From: Bacteroidaceae bacterium
Lineage (GTDB): Bacteria; Bacteroidota; Bacteroidia; Bacteroidales; Bacteroidaceae
Assembly: GCA_017448965.1 (NCBI GenBank)
Contig: JAFSKK010000020.1
Span: forward strand, 38,377 to 102,376
Length of the DNA: 64,000 bases
Direction of reading: 5' to 3'
In this document: positions 45,215 through 53,979 of the stretch, piece after piece
How positions within the stretch are numbered: position 1 is the first letter of the stretch
Layout: the number at the start of each line of letters is the position of its first letter
Made by a program: the position numbers and the translations under genes
Notes under the pieces: model-generated
The model's database searches: none
What the model saw: only the letters and a program-made list of their open reading frames with translations
What the model was told of the DNA's origin: nothing

Positions 45215-46462
45215 CTATTCGTAGCGGATAGTTTCCGAAGGTTTGCCGATGCTGATGAGATGGGAACTGCCCCAAATGACAAGGGTGGAGAGGATGAGCG
45301 TGACGGCATTGATGGCAAGAATGAGGAGCCAGTCGAAGCGGATGGGTACAGAGTCGATGTAGTAGATGGTGGGGTCGAGCGAGATGAGACGGTAGTGCTG
45401 CTGCAACCAACAGAGGAGCAAGCCGACGAGGTTTCCCCAAAGAAGACCCTGACCCACGAGCATGACGCTGAAATGGATGAAGATTTTGCGAATGGTGGCG
45501 TTGGTGGCTCCCATCACTTTGAGGGTGCCTATCATGTTGATGCGTTCGAGCATGATAATGAGCAGGCCGCTCACGACGGTGAAGGCACTGACGAGCAGCA
45601 TGAGCACGAGGATCATGACAACGTTCATGTCGAGCACGGAGAGCCAGGCAAAGGTGTGGGCAGCGATTTCCTTGATGCTGAACACACCATAGGTGACACC
45701 GTTGCGATCGGTATCTTTGCAGAGGAGTTGCAGACGCTGAGCGAGAAGGTCAACATGGTCGAAGTCGCTGACGGTGATTTCCAATCCTGAGGACATTTCA
45801 TCATCCCATCCATTGAGTTTCCGCACGGTGTAGATGTCGGTGATGACGTAGTTGCGGTCGTAGTCGTTCATGTTGGTGGAGAAGATGCCAGCTATCTTGA
45901 ATCGACGTGCCCGCATGGCTTCTTCACCCATAAAGTAGGCGAAAATCTTGTCGCCCACATGTACACCAAGGTCGCCTGCCACTTTCTCGGAGATGAGCAG
46001 TTCGTTGGTAGCTTCCTTGGAGGTGAACGTGGGCATCTTTCCTGCTGTCAAGGCGTGACGGAAGAAGGTAAGGTCGTAGTCTTCCCCCACTCCTTTGAAG
46101 GTCAATCCACGAAAGTTCTCTTCTGTCTTCAGAATGCCTATCTTCGTGGCGAACTTCTGGATGTGCCCCGTTCCATGCACTTGTCTGACCCGACGAATCA
46201 GAGTGTCGTTGGTGAGCACGGGCATCATCTCGTAGTTCTGATTCTGTGTAAGGCTAAGCACCTGTATGTGGCTTCCGAAGCCAATGACTTTGGAACTGAC
46301 TTCGTGCTTGAAGCCCAACACCACAGCCAAACTCACCAGCATGACCGCCACTCCGATAGCCACACCAAGCATGGCTATACGAATAGCAGGACGGGAAAAT
46401 CGTTCCCCGTCCTTGGCCTTATCTGCATAAATGCGTTTTGCTATGAATAGTTCGAATCCCAA
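45215..46462 (-). CDS. LolC/LolE-like (FtsX-type) ABC transporter permease
   Basis: 415 residues. A membrane helix near 28-50 (AIRIAMLGVAIGVAVMLVSL), a large periplasmic domain, then three helices at about 270-300, 320-345 and 365-395, as in LolC/LolE, the inner-membrane parts of the lipoprotein-releasing complex. LERINMIGTLKVMGATNATI is the coupling-helix region conserved in the family. The start is a TTG at 46460-46462; no ATG exists before residue 31. The LolD-like ATPase is not adjacent. The 5' end adjoins a GTTGAAAATTGAAA repeat. Confidence 0.82.
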   Translation of the reverse strand: MGFELFIAKRIYADKAKDGERFSRPAIRIAMLGVAIGVAVMLVSLAVVLGFKHEVSSKVIGFGSHIQVLSLTQNQNYEMMPVLTNDTLIRRVRQVHGTGHIQKFATKIGILKTEENFRGLTFKGVGEDYDLTFFRHALTAGKMPTFTSKEATNELLISEKVAGDLGVHVGDKIFAYFMGEEAMRARRFKIAGIFSTNMNDYDRNYVITDIYTVRKLNGWDDEMSSGLEITVSDFDHVDLLAQRLQLLCKDTDRNGVTYGVFSIKEIAAHTFAWLSVLDMNVVMILVLMLLVSAFTVVSGLLIIMLERINMIGTLKVMGATNATIRKIFIHFSVMLVGQGLLWGNLVGLLLCWLQQHYRLISLDPTIYYIDSVPIRFDWLLILAINAVTLILSTLVIWGSSHLISIGKPSETIRYE

Positions 46463-46493
46463 CTTTCAATTTTCAACTTTCAATTTTCAACTT
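46460..46493. repeat. Short GTTGAAAATTGAAA direct repeat spanning a gene junction
   Basis: On the minus strand a 14-bp unit is present twice plus a partial third. It encodes the last residues of the aminotransferase (KLKIES) and its stop, and ends in the TTG start of the permease. Similar simple repeats occur near 13090, 31860, 47765 and 53910. Confidence 0.7.
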
Positions 46494-47681
46494 CCCGGGA
46501 TATACCTCGAGTGCTTTGCGAAGCACGAAGAGGGCACGAGTGAGGTCTTCCTTCTTGAGCACATAGGCTATACGCACTTCGTTCTTGCCTGCTCCTGGCG
46601 TGGTGTAGAATCCTGCTGCGGGTGCCATCATCACAGTCTCACCTTCGTAGTTGAATTCGGAGAGACACCATGCACAGAATTTCTCACAGTCGTCGACGGG
46701 AAGACGTGCAACGGTGTAGAATGCTCCCATCGGGATGGGAGAATAAACGCCTGGGATGCGGTTCAATCCGTCAATCAGGCACTTGCGTCGTTCCACATAT
46801 TCATCGTAGATGTCACGACTATACGATTCCGGGGCATCCAAACTGGCTTCGGCTGCTATCTGCCCAATGAGCGGAGGTGAGAGACGTGCCTGGCAGAACT
46901 TCATCACTGCCTTGCGAATTTCTTCGTTCTTGGTGATGAGTGCACCGATGCGGATGCCGCACTCGCTATAGCGTTTCGACACGGAGTCGATGAGCACCAC
47001 GTTCTGCTCGATGCCTTCGAGATGGCAAGCAGAAATGTAAGGAGAACCCGTGTAGATGAACTCGCGATACACTTCGTCGGAGAAGAGGTAAAGGTCGTAC
47101 TTCTTCACGAGGTCGCGAATCTGATTCATCTCACGACGCGTATATAGATAACCCGTCGGGTTGTTGGGGTTGCAAATCAGGATGGCACGTGTGCGCTCGT
47201 TGATGAGTTCTTCGAACTTCTCCACTTTGGGAAGCGAGAAACCCTCATCAATCGTGGTGGCAATGGTACGAATCACCGCACCGGCAGAAATGGCGAATGC
47301 CATGTAGTTGGCATAGGCTGGTTCGGGCACAATGATTTCGTCGCCAGGATTCAGACAGGCCAAGAAGGAGAAGAGCACAGCCTCGCTACCGCCGCTGGTG
47401 ATGATGATGTCGTCGGCTGTCAGGTTGATGTCGTACTTGGCATAGTAGTTCACCAGCTTTTCACGATAACTGCGATAACCCTGTGAGGGGCTATACTCCA
47501 AGATTTTACGGTCAATGTTCTTGATGGCATCCAGTGCCACCTGCGGTGTGGGCAGGTCTGGTTGTCCGATGTTCAGATGGTACACTTTCACGCCACGCTT
47601 CTTGGCGTCTTCTGCAAGAGGTGCCAGTTTGCGGATAGGCGAACTGGGCATCTCGGTTCCTCGTATAGAGATTTTTGGCAT
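46473..47681 (-). CDS. Class I/II pyridoxal-phosphate aminotransferase (aspartate aminotransferase-like)
   Basis: 402 residues of fold-type I. Motifs: LNIGQPDLPTP, YSPSQGYRSYREKL, ITSGGSEAVLFSFLACLNPG, EPAYANYM, LICNPNNPTGYLYT, LFSDEVYREFIY and DSVSKRYSECGIRIGALI, where the Lys of SVSKRYS binds PLP. R in the C-terminal NEVRIAYVLK binds the substrate carboxylate. Probably aspartate or broad-range transamination; the exact substrate cannot be read. The promoter upstream contains part of the repeated palindromic element. Its last codons and stop lie in a simple repeat shared with the permease start, 10 bp apart. Confidence 0.9.
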   Translation of the reverse strand: MPKISIRGTEMPSSPIRKLAPLAEDAKKRGVKVYHLNIGQPDLPTPQVALDAIKNIDRKILEYSPSQGYRSYREKLVNYYAKYDINLTADDIIITSGGSEAVLFSFLACLNPGDEIIVPEPAYANYMAFAISAGAVIRTIATTIDEGFSLPKVEKFEELINERTRAILICNPNNPTGYLYTRREMNQIRDLVKKYDLYLFSDEVYREFIYTGSPYISACHLEGIEQNVVLIDSVSKRYSECGIRIGALITKNEEIRKAVMKFCQARLSPPLIGQIAAEASLDAPESYSRDIYDEYVERRKCLIDGLNRIPGVYSPIPMGAFYTVARLPVDDCEKFCAWCLSEFNYEGETVMMAPAAGFYTTPGAGKNEVRIAYVLKKEDLTRALFVLRKALEVYPGKLKIES

Positions 47682-47724
47682 ATCTGTTTTGTAATGTTAT
47701 AATTCCTTTTGTCAATAAATTGTG

Positions 47725-47756
47725 CAAAGGTACGGATAAGTGAGTGAATAAACAAA
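47725..47756 (-). promoter_or_regulatory. Bacteroidetes promoter for the aminotransferase/permease operon
   Basis: Minus strand TTTG (47753-47756), 20 bp, TACCTTTG (47725-47732), followed outward by GGATAAGTGAG, the same arm as the 68-bp repeated elements. The rest of the element is absent. Confidence 0.82.
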
Positions 47757-47794
47757 TTTGGAATGTAAAATGGTAGATGTAAGATGTAAAAATC

Positions 47795-49717
47795 CTATAG
47801 TTCCTCCTCTGGAAGCGTCAAGATGAAACGGGCACCATCGGTATAGTCAGCATCAATGTTGAGGTCGCCGTCCAACATCATGGCCACACGTTTGCAAAGC
47901 GTCAATCCCAGACCGATGCCCTCTGTGAAGTCGTCGAGTTTTGTGAACTGGGCAAAGATACGCTGATGATCTTCTTCGGCAACACCGATGCCTGTGTCGG
48001 TCACGATGAAGTTGACGGTTCCGTTGCCATTTTTCGAACAACTGATGGTGATGAATCCCTCGCGCGTGAAACGGTTGGCATTGTCGAGCAGTTCGCGCAG
48101 AATGTTAAAAAGCCACTTGCGGTGAGAACGGATGCTGAACGAATCGGGCAAACTGCTCTCCACCTTCAGCTTGACAGTGCCTGGATTCTTGAGTTTGAGC
48201 GAGTCAGCCACTTCATGGCAGAGTTCATTGCACTTCACGTCATCCCCTCTTTCCAGTGTGGTGCGGTCTTCGAGATAGGAAGCGGCCATGAGCATGCTAA
48301 TGATGCTCTTGAGATTCTTAGAGTTCTCTTGCATGGCATCAATGATGGTGACCATCTCTTCTTCAGTGATGAAGTCGGTTCCCTCGCGCAACACCTGAGC
48401 AAATCCCGTGATGATGTTGAGAGGTGTTCGCACCTGATGAGTGATGTCCTGCATGAAAGCCGTCTTTTTCAGCACAGCCTCCTGTGCCAGTTCGTTCGCT
48501 TTCACTTGTTCCTCATTACGCTGCTCTATCTCCGCATTCATGAGCTCTATGTCGCTGATGTGATTGGAGATGGATTGCTGCATCTTGGAGAAACTGTTCT
48601 GCAAGGTTCCAACGGCATCGACACGGTCGCTCAACGGCAGCCGTTCAGAGAAGTTTCCTGTGGCAATGTGACGTGCCTGCTGAGCCAAGTGTTCCATCGG
48701 CACAATGGCACTTTTCACAATATGTCTGCACAGGAAGAGCATGAGGATAAGGCCTACGACGATGATGCCAAGCACAATGTAGAAGAGTCGGTTGTATCCG
48801 CTGAAGATTTCACTTTCAGGGAATACTACTGCAAAACTCCATCCCGTGCGGGCAAGAGGACGGAAGAACACGTAGGAATCCACACCGTCAATCTCCACTT
48901 TACGCATTCCTTCCTTGCCGCTGATCATGTCTTTGCCCAATGCGATGACATCAGCCTCACGTTCAGGGTCGCGGTCGCTGAAGATGGTCTTTCCGCTCAA
49001 CTTCATTGTGTCGGGATGCATGCAGTAACCGCCGTCCTTGCTGAGCATGAAGAAATAGGAATGGGGCGATGGATTTTTCTTCGCAAACTCCAACGACAAG
49101 CGCTGCATGGAAAGATCGGTGGACACCACACCCATGATATTCCCTTCATTATCGAAGAAAGGCTTGCTGTAGGAGGTAATCATCACCTTTACAAAAATGT
49201 TGTCGAGGTAGAAATCGTAGAATGGGTCTATCCAATGTGCCTCTCCTGTTTCGCGAGCTTTTGTGTACCAATCCATCTCGAAATAACGGTAGAGGTCACT
49301 ACCCTCCTGCTCCACGTAAATGGAGTCTTTCTCTCTGTATGCGTAGATGGAGAAATACTCGCCCTTCTCCTTAAAGTAGTTGGGTTCGAAGGCAATGGAG
49401 CAGCCATAAAAGTCGGAGTTCAGTTCAACAATGCTGCGTGCATACACCTCAATCGAATCTGGTTGCGGATGTGTGCGCGCAAGCCAAAGCGTGTTGTTGG
49501 TGGCAATCTCCACATCGGCCAGCATTTCGGTCAAATCGAGAATGTTGTTGTTCAACACTTTCTCGGCTCGCTGCATGGCATCCTGACGAATGTATGTGCG
49601 AGTCTGGAAATAGAGAAATCCGAGCGACACCACAAAGATGAGCACTGCAAAGAGCAACACCCACAAGGAGATGCGCATAGAGAGAGAATGGCGTATTTGA
49701 GTCAATGGATTTTTCAT
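47795..49717 (-). CDS. Membrane sensor histidine kinase with Cache and HAMP domains
   Basis: 640 residues. Helix 1 (about 17-38), a periplasmic double-Cache-like sensor (about 45-300, with CSIAFEPNYFKEKGEYFS and VVSTDLSMQRL), helix 2 (about 308-330) and a HAMP linker (about 332-385). The dimerisation domain carries ITHQVRTPLNIITG with the phospho-accepting His427. The ATPase domain has LRELLDNANRFT (N box), VTDTGIGVAEED and GIGLGLTLCKRV (G boxes). No receiver domain is fused and no response regulator is adjacent. It overlaps its upstream paralogue by four bases and probably arose with it by duplication. Confidence 0.9.
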   Translation of the reverse strand: MKNPLTQIRHSLSMRISLWVLLFAVLIFVVSLGFLYFQTRTYIRQDAMQRAEKVLNNNILDLTEMLADVEIATNNTLWLARTHPQPDSIEVYARSIVELNSDFYGCSIAFEPNYFKEKGEYFSIYAYREKDSIYVEQEGSDLYRYFEMDWYTKARETGEAHWIDPFYDFYLDNIFVKVMITSYSKPFFDNEGNIMGVVSTDLSMQRLSLEFAKKNPSPHSYFFMLSKDGGYCMHPDTMKLSGKTIFSDRDPEREADVIALGKDMISGKEGMRKVEIDGVDSYVFFRPLARTGWSFAVVFPESEIFSGYNRLFYIVLGIIVVGLILMLFLCRHIVKSAIVPMEHLAQQARHIATGNFSERLPLSDRVDAVGTLQNSFSKMQQSISNHISDIELMNAEIEQRNEEQVKANELAQEAVLKKTAFMQDITHQVRTPLNIITGFAQVLREGTDFITEEEMVTIIDAMQENSKNLKSIISMLMAASYLEDRTTLERGDDVKCNELCHEVADSLKLKNPGTVKLKVESSLPDSFSIRSHRKWLFNILRELLDNANRFTREGFITISCSKNGNGTVNFIVTDTGIGVAEEDHQRIFAQFTKLDDFTEGIGLGLTLCKRVAMMLDGDLNIDADYTDGARFILTLPEEEL

Positions 49718-51204
49718 GAGGCTGAGGTTTCTTTGTTCGACAATTCGGACGGGGTTCCATGCTCAGAAGCATCGAGCAGTTGATTAAGCAAACGTGTGAT
49801 GGTTTCCGTGTTTTCCAACATATCATCCACGTGTTCCTTCATCTCTTCTGGAGTAAACTGAGCATAGCCATTACGGATGAGGTCACTCTCCACCGATATG
49901 AGGTGGACAGGGCGCGACATCTGGTCGGTCATGTTATTGATGAAAGCCGTTTTCACACGGTCGGCTTCCTGAGCCATTTCATAAGCCTTCTGCAGTTCGA
50001 CGTTTCGCTCCTTCAGCTTTTCGGTGGTGCGGTTCATCTCGTTCATGTGGTGTGCCAACGAGCGTTGCATCAAAGAGAAACTATGTTGCAAATGTCCGAT
50101 TTCGTCACGTCGCTGGTCGTCGGGCACCTGCACATTATACTCACCTTCTGAAATGCGCTGTGCCAAACCTGAGAGTTCCTTGAGAGGTCGCAAATTGTGG
50201 CGAATGATCAGCACACAGAACACACACAGCAACAACAGACCCACCAGCGTGATGAGCGTAAGATAGCGCTGCAAACTATTGTAAGGTTCAAATATATCCT
50301 GTTCGTCACAAACGATGGCAACACTCCAATCCGTATGCTTGAACGGTTTGTAGAAAACATAGAGTTCTTTGCCATCGCGATGCAACACCTTATAGCCACT
50401 CTCGCCATTCACCATCGCTTCGCCCAACGCCTGTAGTTCCTCATCAGGCTCCTCAAGTGTAGGAGTGAATATCGTCTGATAGAAAAGTTTGGTAGAATCA
50501 GGATGCACCAAGAATGTGCCCCCTCGACCCAACAAAATGCTGTACGAATGCGGGAAGGGCTTTGCCTCGCTAATCGTGTGTGAGAACCACTCCAGCGACA
50601 AGTCCACCGACAACACGCCCACCGTCTTGCCATCGCGATCGTGGATAGGTTGGCAGAACGACGTGATGACTTCTGTCACCTGAATGCCACCGGTATCATA
50701 CTCACGGAACGGTTCGACCCAATAGGGCTGTTCAAGCAGATAAGGGATGAGATACCAATCCATGCAGTAATATTCATAGAGGTCACTACCCTCTTGTTCC
50801 GTATCGATGAATTCACCACTGCGGTGGCTATAGGCAGAGAAATACTTGCCCTTCTCCTGATAGAAATAGGGGTCGAATGCAATGGAGCAACCACACAGAT
50901 TCGGATTGTGCTCCAAGATGGTGCGGCTGAGTGTGAACATCGAGTCGGGTGTTTCGATGTGTTGTTCCACCTGCCACTTCATGTTGTGGGCAGCCACTTC
51001 CACCTCATGCAGCGTGTTCTCCACATGCAGCAAAGTGCCCTCCAGCGTATGCGTGGCTTTCTCTACGGCTTCGTCCTTCACGGCGATGCGCGAATAGTAG
51101 AACAGAATGCCTAATGCCGTCATGAACAGCGCCACCATGCACACAAAGACCCACAGGCTCAACCTTGCCGTTAATGATTGTCGTATGTATTGTATGATAT
51201 TCAT
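49714..51204 (-). CDS. Degenerate sensor kinase: Cache-HAMP protein without catalytic His or ATPase
   Basis: 496 residues, clearly a paralogue of the next kinase: CSIAFDPYFYQEKGKYFSAY, EQEGSDLYEYYCMDWY and VLSVDLSLEWFSH match the sister's Cache region. Helices at about 15-37 and 310-332 and a HAMP segment are kept. Where the sister has THQVRTPLN, this protein has TDQMSRPVH, and both centre on residue 427: His is replaced by Asp. The protein ends 70 residues later, with no ATP-binding domain. It may form heterodimers with the active kinase or act as a signalling subunit. The gene lies 28 bp after the binding-protein gene. Confidence 0.88.
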   Translation of the reverse strand: MNIIQYIRQSLTARLSLWVFVCMVALFMTALGILFYYSRIAVKDEAVEKATHTLEGTLLHVENTLHEVEVAAHNMKWQVEQHIETPDSMFTLSRTILEHNPNLCGCSIAFDPYFYQEKGKYFSAYSHRSGEFIDTEQEGSDLYEYYCMDWYLIPYLLEQPYWVEPFREYDTGGIQVTEVITSFCQPIHDRDGKTVGVLSVDLSLEWFSHTISEAKPFPHSYSILLGRGGTFLVHPDSTKLFYQTIFTPTLEEPDEELQALGEAMVNGESGYKVLHRDGKELYVFYKPFKHTDWSVAIVCDEQDIFEPYNSLQRYLTLITLVGLLLLCVFCVLIIRHNLRPLKELSGLAQRISEGEYNVQVPDDQRRDEIGHLQHSFSLMQRSLAHHMNEMNRTTEKLKERNVELQKAYEMAQEADRVKTAFINNMTDQMSRPVHLISVESDLIRNGYAQFTPEEMKEHVDDMLENTETITRLLNQLLDASEHGTPSELSNKETSAS

Positions 51205-51232
51205 CGGTAGATAATTGATATTTGACTATTCT

Positions 51233-52183
51233 TCACTTCCCCATGAGTTCATCGTATGTGACCTCGCGTTTCAGCATGCCGCTCTCCATCATCAGTCGAC
51301 TGGCACGCTTCACCATATCAGGACGCACTCTGAACTCCCGTTTGCCCGAATCAGGGTCTTTCTGCAAACGCAGTATCTCTTGCAGCATCAAACGCTGCAT
51401 CACGCGGTTCGTCGGCACATTGTCTGCCTTCACATATTTCATCACGATGTCGAGCGCTTCTTCTGGATGCTCAGCAGCCCATTCCCAGCCTCGACGGCTC
51501 GCTGCCGCAAAAGCCTTCACCTGCTTCGGGTGGCTTTCATAATAGCTCCGCTTCACATACACACCGTTCTCCTGAATGTTGTAGCCATGATCCTTGAAAC
51601 GGTACAGACCCTCTTCTTGCATCTTGAAATTGGCCTGCCTCAGTTGGTAATACTCGTTGTAACTCACCACAACCATCGCATCCACCGCACCCGAAAGGAA
51701 CAGGTTGACATTGCTCGTGAAATAAACCCACTTGTAGTTCATGTTTTCCCGCGTGTTCAGCGTTTGCATCAGATAATTCGGTTCAGAGTTATACACAGCC
51801 ACCTTCATGCCCTTCTGTTTCACAGGGTTCTTTCCCCAACGGGACACGATGAGATAACTGCTGTTCATCGATGTCTGGAAAATGTTGACCAACTCAGCCC
51901 CTTGATTGCCCATCAGGTCCACTGCCGCCATCAGAGCAAACATGCCAGCATCACACTCATCTGTCTCCAGACGGTGGTACACCGAACTCGTCAACGAAGG
52001 ATGCTGAATCTTCACATCCAGCCCAGCATCGTGGTAGAAGCCCTTTTCCTGAGCTACATAATAACCCGCAAACTCGGCTTGTGCTGTCCACGCTGTGGTG
52101 AACAAAAACGGTTCGCCTGCATGTGCCAACATTGGCACCATCATCAGCAGGCACATCATATTATATATATACAATTTTCTCAT
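51233..52183 (-). CDS. NMT1/THI5-like periplasmic substrate-binding protein
   Basis: 316 residues with signal peptide MRKLYIYNMMCLLMMVPMLAHA. The type II binding-protein fold begins TTAWTAQAEFAGYYVAQEKG, FYHDAGLDVKI, then DECDAGMFALMAAVDL and NENMNYK-like hinge regions, matching the NMT1/ThiY family that binds thiamine precursors, sulfonates or nitriles. No permease or ATPase gene is nearby; instead two Cache sensor kinases follow in the same operon. The protein therefore probably serves as a ligand-sensing subunit rather than a transporter part. The promoter is so close that the leader would be only a few bases. Confidence 0.85.
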   Translation of the reverse strand: MRKLYIYNMMCLLMMVPMLAHAGEPFLFTTAWTAQAEFAGYYVAQEKGFYHDAGLDVKIQHPSLTSSVYHRLETDECDAGMFALMAAVDLMGNQGAELVNIFQTSMNSSYLIVSRWGKNPVKQKGMKVAVYNSEPNYLMQTLNTRENMNYKWVYFTSNVNLFLSGAVDAMVVVSYNEYYQLRQANFKMQEEGLYRFKDHGYNIQENGVYVKRSYYESHPKQVKAFAAASRRGWEWAAEHPEEALDIVMKYVKADNVPTNRVMQRLMLQEILRLQKDPDSGKREFRVRPDMVKRASRLMMESGMLKREVTYDELMGK

Positions 52184-52190
52184 AATGCGC

Positions 52191-52221
52191 CAAAGTTACG
52201 GAGAAGTCAAGAAAGAACAAA
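52191..52221 (-). promoter_or_regulatory. Bacteroidetes promoter for the sensor operon
   Basis: Minus strand TTTG (52218-52221), 19 bp, TAACTTTG (52191-52198). Only 7 bp separate the -7 box from the ATG, predicting an almost leaderless transcript. Confidence 0.78.
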
Positions 52222-52307
52222 GAAAAAGTCCATCTTTTTTGTCATTTGGGATTCTTTTTCGTCATTCACTCCTGAAATCACCACCCCAACAGACACTCCT
52301 CATCTAC

Positions 52308-52385
52308 ATCGTCGCTAAGCCCACGAGGGTAACGACATAAGGCCCACGAGCATATCGACGTCAAGCTCACGGAGGAAACGACAGT
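52308..52385. repeat. 23-bp tandem array related to the one at 28 kb
   Basis: CACGAG begins at 52322 and 52345 and CACGGA at 52368, exactly 23 bp apart. The linkers AACGACATA, ATCGACGTC and AACGACAGT are the reverse complement of the TACGACGTT linkers of the array at 28080-28240, and the cores AAGCCCACGAGGGT and AGGCCCACGAGCAT match its CTCGTGAGCC-type units. So the same repeat family sits here in the opposite orientation. It lies in the 305-bp gap between the divergent sensor operon and aguB; the rest of the gap holds the two promoters. Confidence 0.87.
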
Positions 52386-52441
52386 CTATTTATAGAAGAG
52401 AAAGAAAAGGGGCAGATTCCCAACTTTTTTCGTTCCAATCG

Positions 52442-52471
52442 TTGTCATCTCGAAAAGTTTTCATACTTTTG
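52442..52471 (+). promoter_or_regulatory. Bacteroidetes promoter for aguB
   Basis: TTG (52442-52444), 19 bp, TACTTTTG (52464-52471), 17 bp before the ATG at 52489. Confidence 0.7.
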
Positions 52472-52488
52472 CGAGAAATTTGGAAAAG

Positions 52489-53364
52489 ATGAAAGTCGGA
52501 ATCGTACAACAAGCGTGCCAAGAGGGCACGAAAATGAATGTGGAGAAACTGTGCAACAACATCAGGAAAGCTGCTTCACAGGGAGCTGAACTGATTGTGC
52601 TACAGGAACTGCACAACTCGCTGTATTTCTGTCAGACAGAGAATACGGAACTGTTTGATTTGGCGGAAACCATCCCTGGCCCTTCGACCGAAACTTACGG
52701 AAAACTGGCGAAGGATTTGGGTGTGGTGATTGTCACGTCACTCTTCGAGAAACGTGCCGTAGGTCTCTACCACAACACGGCTGTTGTGATTGAGAAGGAT
52801 GGAAGTATTGCAGGAAAGTATCGAAAGATGCACATTCCTGACGACCCTGCTTACTATGAGAAGTTCTACTTCACCCCAGGAGACTTGGGTTTCCACCCCA
52901 TCCAGACGAGTGTTGGATGCCTTGGGGTGCAAGTGTGTTGGGATCAGTGGTATCCGGAAGGGGCACGACTGATGGCACTACAAGGAGCACAACTCCTCAT
53001 CTACCCCACCGCCATCGGATATGAGTCATCAGACACTCCCGAAGAACAAGCCCGCCAACGTGAGGCTTGGATGACAGTGCAACGTGGACATGCTGTGGCT
53101 AATGGATTGCCTGTCATTGCGGTCAATCGCACAGGACATGAACCTGATCCTTCGGGCCAAACCAATGGCATCCAATTCTGGGGCAGCAGTTTTGTGGCAG
53201 GACCACAGGGAGAAATACTCTATCAAGCACCCATCGAGGAAGAAGTGGTACAAGTGGTAAACATTGACCTGCAACGTAGCGAAAATGTGCGTCGTTGGTG
53301 GCCTTTCCTCCGCGACCGTCGCATTGAGAAGTTTGGTGGTTTGACTCAACGATTCATCGATTGA
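52489..53364 (+). CDS. aguB: N-carbamoylputrescine amidase
   Basis: Nitrilase-superfamily enzyme releasing putrescine, CO2 and ammonia from N-carbamoylputrescine, the last step of the agmatine route to polyamines. The Glu-Lys-Cys triad is visible: Glu40 (VLQELHNS), Lys in YRKMHIPDDP and Cys in GVQVCWDQWYPE. The specific signatures HIPDDPAYYEKFYFTPGD and RTGHEPDP are of the carbamoylputrescine type. I start at the ATG 52489 (291 residues); a TTG three codons upstream is possible. The usual partner, agmatine deiminase, is not in the window. Confidence 0.93.
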   Translation: MKVGIVQQACQEGTKMNVEKLCNNIRKAASQGAELIVLQELHNSLYFCQTENTELFDLAETIPGPSTETYGKLAKDLGVVIVTSLFEKRAVGLYHNTAVVIEKDGSIAGKYRKMHIPDDPAYYEKFYFTPGDLGFHPIQTSVGCLGVQVCWDQWYPEGARLMALQGAQLLIYPTAIGYESSDTPEEQARQREAWMTVQRGHAVANGLPVIAVNRTGHEPDPSGQTNGIQFWGSSFVAGPQGEILYQAPIEEEVVQVVNIDLQRSENVRRWWPFLRDRRIEKFGGLTQRFID

Positions 53365-53388
53365 TCGTACATGTAACATTTGACATAA

Positions 53389-53428
53389 AAAAGGCGGCAG
53401 CATCTTGCACGAGATGCTGCCGCCTTTT
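53389..53428. terminator. Bidirectional terminator between aguB and the V-ATPase operon
   Basis: AAAAGGCGGCAGCATCT (53389-53405) pairs perfectly over 17 bp with AGATGCTGCCGCCTTTT (53412-53428), loop of six. Confidence 0.93.
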
Positions 53429-53453
53429 GTTGTGTCAGTGTATGCGATTGATG

Positions 53454-53975
<522 letters not shown>

Positions 53976-53979
53976 AATG

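Noticed and set aside
47966-49783. Long plus-strand open frame (about 600 codons)
   Set aside because: Antisense to the sensor kinase; the His- and Val-rich translation is typical of a shadow frame.
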